Assembly: GCF_014841615.1 (NCBI RefSeq)
Contig: NZ_JACYUG010000005.1
Span: 230,327-294,326 of the forward strand
Source: Sphingomonas sp. CFBP 8760
GTDB lineage: Bacteria > Pseudomonadota > Alphaproteobacteria > Sphingomonadales > Sphingomonadaceae
Direction: 5' to 3'
Length of the DNA: 64,000 nucleotides
The translations under genes were made by a program, and so were the position numbers. This document shows positions 61,322-64,000 of this stretch, piece by piece (the stretch's first letter is position 1; every line of letters starts with the position of its first letter). The notes beneath the pieces were generated by a model that was not told the DNA's origin, ran no database searches, and saw nothing but the letters and a program-made list of their open reading frames with translations.

Positions 61322-61722
61322 CGCGAGATGAGAACGCGACGTTCGCGCTCGATCTGCTGTTCCATCATCGGCCAAATGACCTTGGCAGCTGCGCAGTAGC
61401 CCGACCAGTCCGCCTCGATTGAAGACGTCGTCCACGCCTTGATATGCCCGTTCGACAGCATCCGCTTGGCCGCCGTCGCATACAGCAACTCCGCCAACTC
61501 GGTTCGCAGGTCATCATCCGCTTCTTTCAGCAGGCTCGGCACCACCTGCTCACTCACGAACCGCGACCGCGCCAGACTTGCGGCCGTCAACTGCTCCCGT
61601 GCCGCGCCAAGCTCACGGCTGCAGGGGCTCGCTGTCCCGCAATGACGTCGGATTTCGCTCAACCCCGCCTCGATCGCCCGATGATGCTCCTCCAACACTT
61701 GGAGCATCGCTTCTTCCGTCAT
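61306..61722 (-). CDS. Hypothetical helical protein
   Basis: A 138-residue helical protein starting ATG 61722 (MTEEAMLQVLEEHHRAIEAG). The first 30 residues have the look of a hemerythrin-like helix, but metal ligands cannot be traced through the remainder. Its 3-prime end lies within repeat copy B. No family is assigned. Confidence 0.62.
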   Translation of the reverse strand: MTEEAMLQVLEEHHRAIEAGLSEIRRHCGTASPCSRELGAAREQLTAASLARSRFVSEQVVPSLLKEADDDLRTELAELLYATAAKRMLSNGHIKAWTTSSIEADWSGYCAAAKVIWPMMEQQIERERRVLISRLKQG

Positions 61723-62190
61723 CTGACTCGCCCTTCCATGCTCGACAATGTCGAATGCCGAAGGGTTTCAAGACGCCGATGGTTGACGATACCGCCACCC
61801 TATCGTGACGGTAACAGGTCAGGACCGGCAACATGATTGATCCGCTCGAACACCCTAATTTGTCTGCCCGGTGCTTCCCGTCCGGACCCTTACAATCAAA
61901 CGCACAAGGCGAGTCCTAGACTCATGGGATTAACGAACTTTCGAACCGGTCGCACCGAATGTAGAACCGATATGTATTATTCTCTGTAAGTGCGCGGAAT
62001 TGCTTGAAGGTTGGTAAACGGGACATCCAATGGGCCCAAGTCTTGAACGCTGGTGTCATACGTTGAACCCCGCTGTGTTTATCGACCGGCCAAGGCGTCA
62101 TGGCGGAGAAGCTATGGCTCACTCCACGGACCGTCATTCTCATCAGTTCGGTGACGGGTGCGCCGTTGCTGACCAGAGCGATTAATGCTC
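61723..62190. other. Gene-poor stretch
   Basis: No supported gene is seen here. A minus-strand 73-codon ORF (61922-62143) has no ribosome-binding site and poor codon bias. The sequence has mixed composition. Confidence 0.5.
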
Positions 62191-62850
62191 CGGGGGGCCA
62201 CCCCGCCCAAGAGGGCGGGGCCGGGCTCTAGTCGGCAAGAGCCGACCGGAGTCCCGCGAAGAGCGGGTCTCCGCCCTGAAGGGTAACGATCCCTTGTCCG
62301 ACGTACTGCAACGCCTCCACGGGCCTTCTGCGGCCATTGGCGCGGATGATGTGGGGCATGAGTGGCACTCTCCCCGCACGTCACACCCAGGACCACGACC
62401 ACCGCCGGCAGCCTGCGGCTGTGGAATCATGCGCTAGGCGCATGATGAGTGCTTTGTGGGCCTGTGTTCTCATCGCACCCTTCGCCGTCTCTCAGTGTCT
62501 CGGCGTGCCAGACCCATCCGACGGGGTCGGCGTCAAAGTAGAATTGTCCTGACGGACAATGCTTTTGTTTGATTTGAAGACGCCTCAACAAGAATACCGG
62601 GCCTGAAGGCCCTACGGTTTCCACCGCTAAAGCGGCGGAGCCTCCGTCATTCGTGTTGACCCCGCCGGCCGTGCCTGCCTCTTGAGCCCCTGCGAGGACG
62701 GCTCCGGGTGCGATGAGAACAAAGGCCGGGCCTTGCCCGTCAGCACAGTAGAAAAGGAATAGCCCGCTGACGCGGTCTATGCGTTGTTTGTTTGTTTATT
62801 TACGCCCCCTAGTCGGGGGCTATTTATGCTCGGACTCACCGAGTACGATG
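62191..62850. other. Hairpin-dense island, candidate structured RNA or ssDNA element
   Basis: About ten short perfect or near-perfect hairpins occur in 650 bases with no convincing gene. They include CCCCGCCC/GGGCGGGG (62201-62220, loop AAGA), GTCGGC/GCCGAC (62231-62246, loop AAGA), CGGAG-T-CCCGC with its partner (62247-62273), ATCATGCGC/GCGCATGAT (62426-62446), CCGAC/GTCGG (62518-62530) and ATTGTCC/GGACAAT (62543-62560). Further ones are GGGCC/GGCCC (62599-62612), CCGC/GCGG (62624-62635), a possible long-range GTCAGC/GCTGAC pair (62739-62744 with 62766-62771) and GCCCCC/GGGGGC (62804-62820). The 62580-62790 part resembles, from memory, HEARO/omega-RNA or IS200/IS605-type end structures. A 43-codon minus-strand ORF (62359-62228) with a GGGAGAG upstream is the only possible gene. 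Confidence 0.55.
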
Positions 62851-62980
62851 ACTATAGTGTCAAGTAATCAATCCGTTTGGCTAAATAGAGGGGAGGGGGT
62901 AGAAAGAAGATGCCGGAGGGGAAAGGCCCCACGGACCGGCAAACAGGGGGACAGGCCCCCGCCTAGATGGAGTTAAGACT

Positions 62981-63421
62981 ATGAACATCGGTCAGTTCAA
63001 GAGCGCCAACGGTCAGCTTATCGGTTCGATCGCCACCGCCACCATCGACCTTGCCCGCTTGGGTCTCCGCCCGGTCGAGAGCGTCAACGAGCGCGCCCCC
63101 GCCTACGAAATCGTCACCCTGAACGTCGCCCGCCGCTGGGTGCAGATCGGCGCACTGTGGGAGTTGACCAGCAATTCCACCGGCGAGGTTTTCTATCAGG
63201 GTAAGCTGGACGACCCCAGCCTGTCCGAGCCGCTGCAAATCACCCTGTTTGGCAACAACGACGAAGGTTTCCGCGTTGTCTGGAACCGCCCGCAGCCCCG
63301 CCGCGAGAACATGGACGGCACCCGCCAGACCCGCCGCAAGGCCAATGACGACGGTTTCGGCACCGGCAACGCCACCGACAACGGCCAGCTTGCCGACGTG
63401 GACGACATGCCCGCCTTCTAA
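62981..63421 (+). CDS. DUF736 family protein
   Basis: A 146-residue protein starting ATG 62981 after ATGGAG. The N-terminus MNIGQFKSANGQLIGSIATA, the central ARRWVQIGALWELTSNST and YQGKLDDPSLSEPLQITLFG match DUF736 proteins, which are frequent near relaxase or mobilisation genes on alphaproteobacterial plasmids. The C-terminal 40 residues are basic and disordered. A G-rich tract (62888-62929) lies upstream. Function unknown. Confidence 0.88.
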   Translation: MNIGQFKSANGQLIGSIATATIDLARLGLRPVESVNERAPAYEIVTLNVARRWVQIGALWELTSNSTGEVFYQGKLDDPSLSEPLQITLFGNNDEGFRVVWNRPQPRRENMDGTRQTRRKANDDGFGTGNATDNGQLADVDDMPAF

Positions 63422-63502
63422 GCCACCGACCGAGACGGGCGGGGAGAGCGCTGTAACGCTCCCCCGACCCTAAACCGCCATCCCTGCCAAAGGTTTACCG
63501 CC

Positions 63503-64000
63503 ATGACCAAGAAGACGACCTCCGCTAGCTTTAACAGCTTTTCCGACATCGGCGAAGCCCTTGGGAACACCGACGCCGCCCGCGCTGAGGCAGCCCGGAA
63601 AGGTTGGGAAACCCGCCGCAACAACGCCGCTCGCGACGACACCCACGATTGCGATCCCGCCAACGATACCCCCGAGCATGACACCGCCAGCGACCAGCGC
63701 GCGGCCGAGATTACCGAGAGCATCACCGAGGCGACCGCAACGACCAATTTTCAGGAAGCGTTCGGCGACGTTGGCGCGCTGTCCATCGTCGAGCTTGGCG
63801 GCGAGCGCGAAGAACTCGACATGCCGGAACCGCTACAGGCGCAGCACGATTGCGCGGCGATCATGGCGACCCTGTTCGACTTGTTGCGCGATACCCGCCT
63901 TGAGGCGAGCGCACAGGCGATCGCATGGGGTTTCGTCAACTCGTTCCACTTCGAAGCGCAGAAGCTGGAACGCGAGGAAGACGCGCTTTGCCGCGACCTT
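63503..64000 (+). CDS. Hypothetical protein, runs off window end
   Basis: An open frame of 166 codons from ATG 63503 to the last base with no stop. It reads MTKKTTSASFNSFSDIGEAL, a helical basic segment (ARAEAARKGWETRRNN), an acidic linker, and an ordered helical region (CAAIMATLFDLLRDTRLEAS). Codon bias is plasmid-like. It follows DUF736 by 81 bases and is probably in the same operon. No family is recognised. Confidence 0.7.
   Translation, partial: MTKKTTSASFNSFSDIGEALGNTDAARAEAARKGWETRRNNAARDDTHDCDPANDTPEHDTASDQRAAEITESITEATATTNFQEAFGDVGALSIVELGGEREELDMPEPLQAQHDCAAIMATLFDLLRDTRLEASAQAIAWGFVNSFHFEAQKLEREEDALCRDL

Noticed and set aside
61922..62143. 73-codon minus-strand ORF
   Set aside because: No ribosome-binding site, weak codon bias and no recognisable motif.
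62112..62402. Minus-strand ORF resembling an IscB N-terminus (HHP-x-R, RR)
   Set aside because: The similarity is a handful of basic residues in GC-rich hairpin DNA; there is no RuvC or HNH motif and no continuation.

Overview
The window looks like part of a large conjugative plasmid (or plasmid-derived element) from a sphingomonad-type alphaproteobacterium. The reasons are high GC coding DNA with strong third-position GC bias, a complete F-type (TivF) conjugation operon, iteron-controlled replication with an RPA-family RepA plus a RepC-type initiator, a MucR/Ros-family regulator, and an imuB-dnaE2 mutagenesis cassette. No tRNA, rRNA or CRISPR array was seen. Family names come from recognising motifs by eye; no database search was run.

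Layout. (1) 1-4033: tail of imuB overlapping dnaE2, then two small ORFs. (2) 4.1-6.6 kb: surface or membrane cargo (acyltransferase, SGNH hydrolase, two small membrane proteins) just downstream of traG. (3) 6588-26252, minus strand: one tightly packed F-type transfer operon in the order traA-L-E-K-B-dsbC-V-C-orf-trbI-S26 peptidase-traW-orf-orf-U-trbC-N-orf-F-H-G, with many ATGA, GTGA and TGATG junctions. (4) 26.3-30.6 kb: control and replication region with tandem palindromes, two probable regulators, six iterons in two clusters, repC and repA. (5) 30.6-38.8 kb: lytic transglycosylase, an unassigned zinc/nuclease-like protein, a CHC2/Toprim primase-like protein and a 1405-residue methylase plus strawberry-notch helicase. 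(6) 38.8-42.9 kb: MucR-like regulator, a large ParB-like protein and an ArdC-like antirestriction protein. (7) 42.9-60.7 kb: a nearly unidirectional run of about 25 mostly unknown small genes. Recognisable members are a nuclease, a DpdA/TGT-like enzyme, a GHKL ATPase paired with a PP-loop enzyme, a DUF3768 protein and a Phd/VapC toxin-antitoxin pair. The run is interrupted at 50.3-51.9 kb by an AT-rich insert carrying a broken IS66 transposase. (8) 60.7-64 kb: duplicated terminators, a hairpin-dense gene-poor island at 62.2-62.85 kb, a DUF736 gene and a gene running off the end.

How it fits together: the tra operon builds the pilus and mating channel. The DsbC-like and TraF proteins would fold cysteine-rich TraN and TraU, and the S26 peptidase and lytic transglycosylase would help assembly. 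RepA, RepC and ParB support maintenance, and VapC enforces it. ArdC, the methylase-helicase and the DpdA-like enzyme together suggest that incoming plasmid DNA is protected from host restriction. The relaxase and TraD coupling protein are not in the window.
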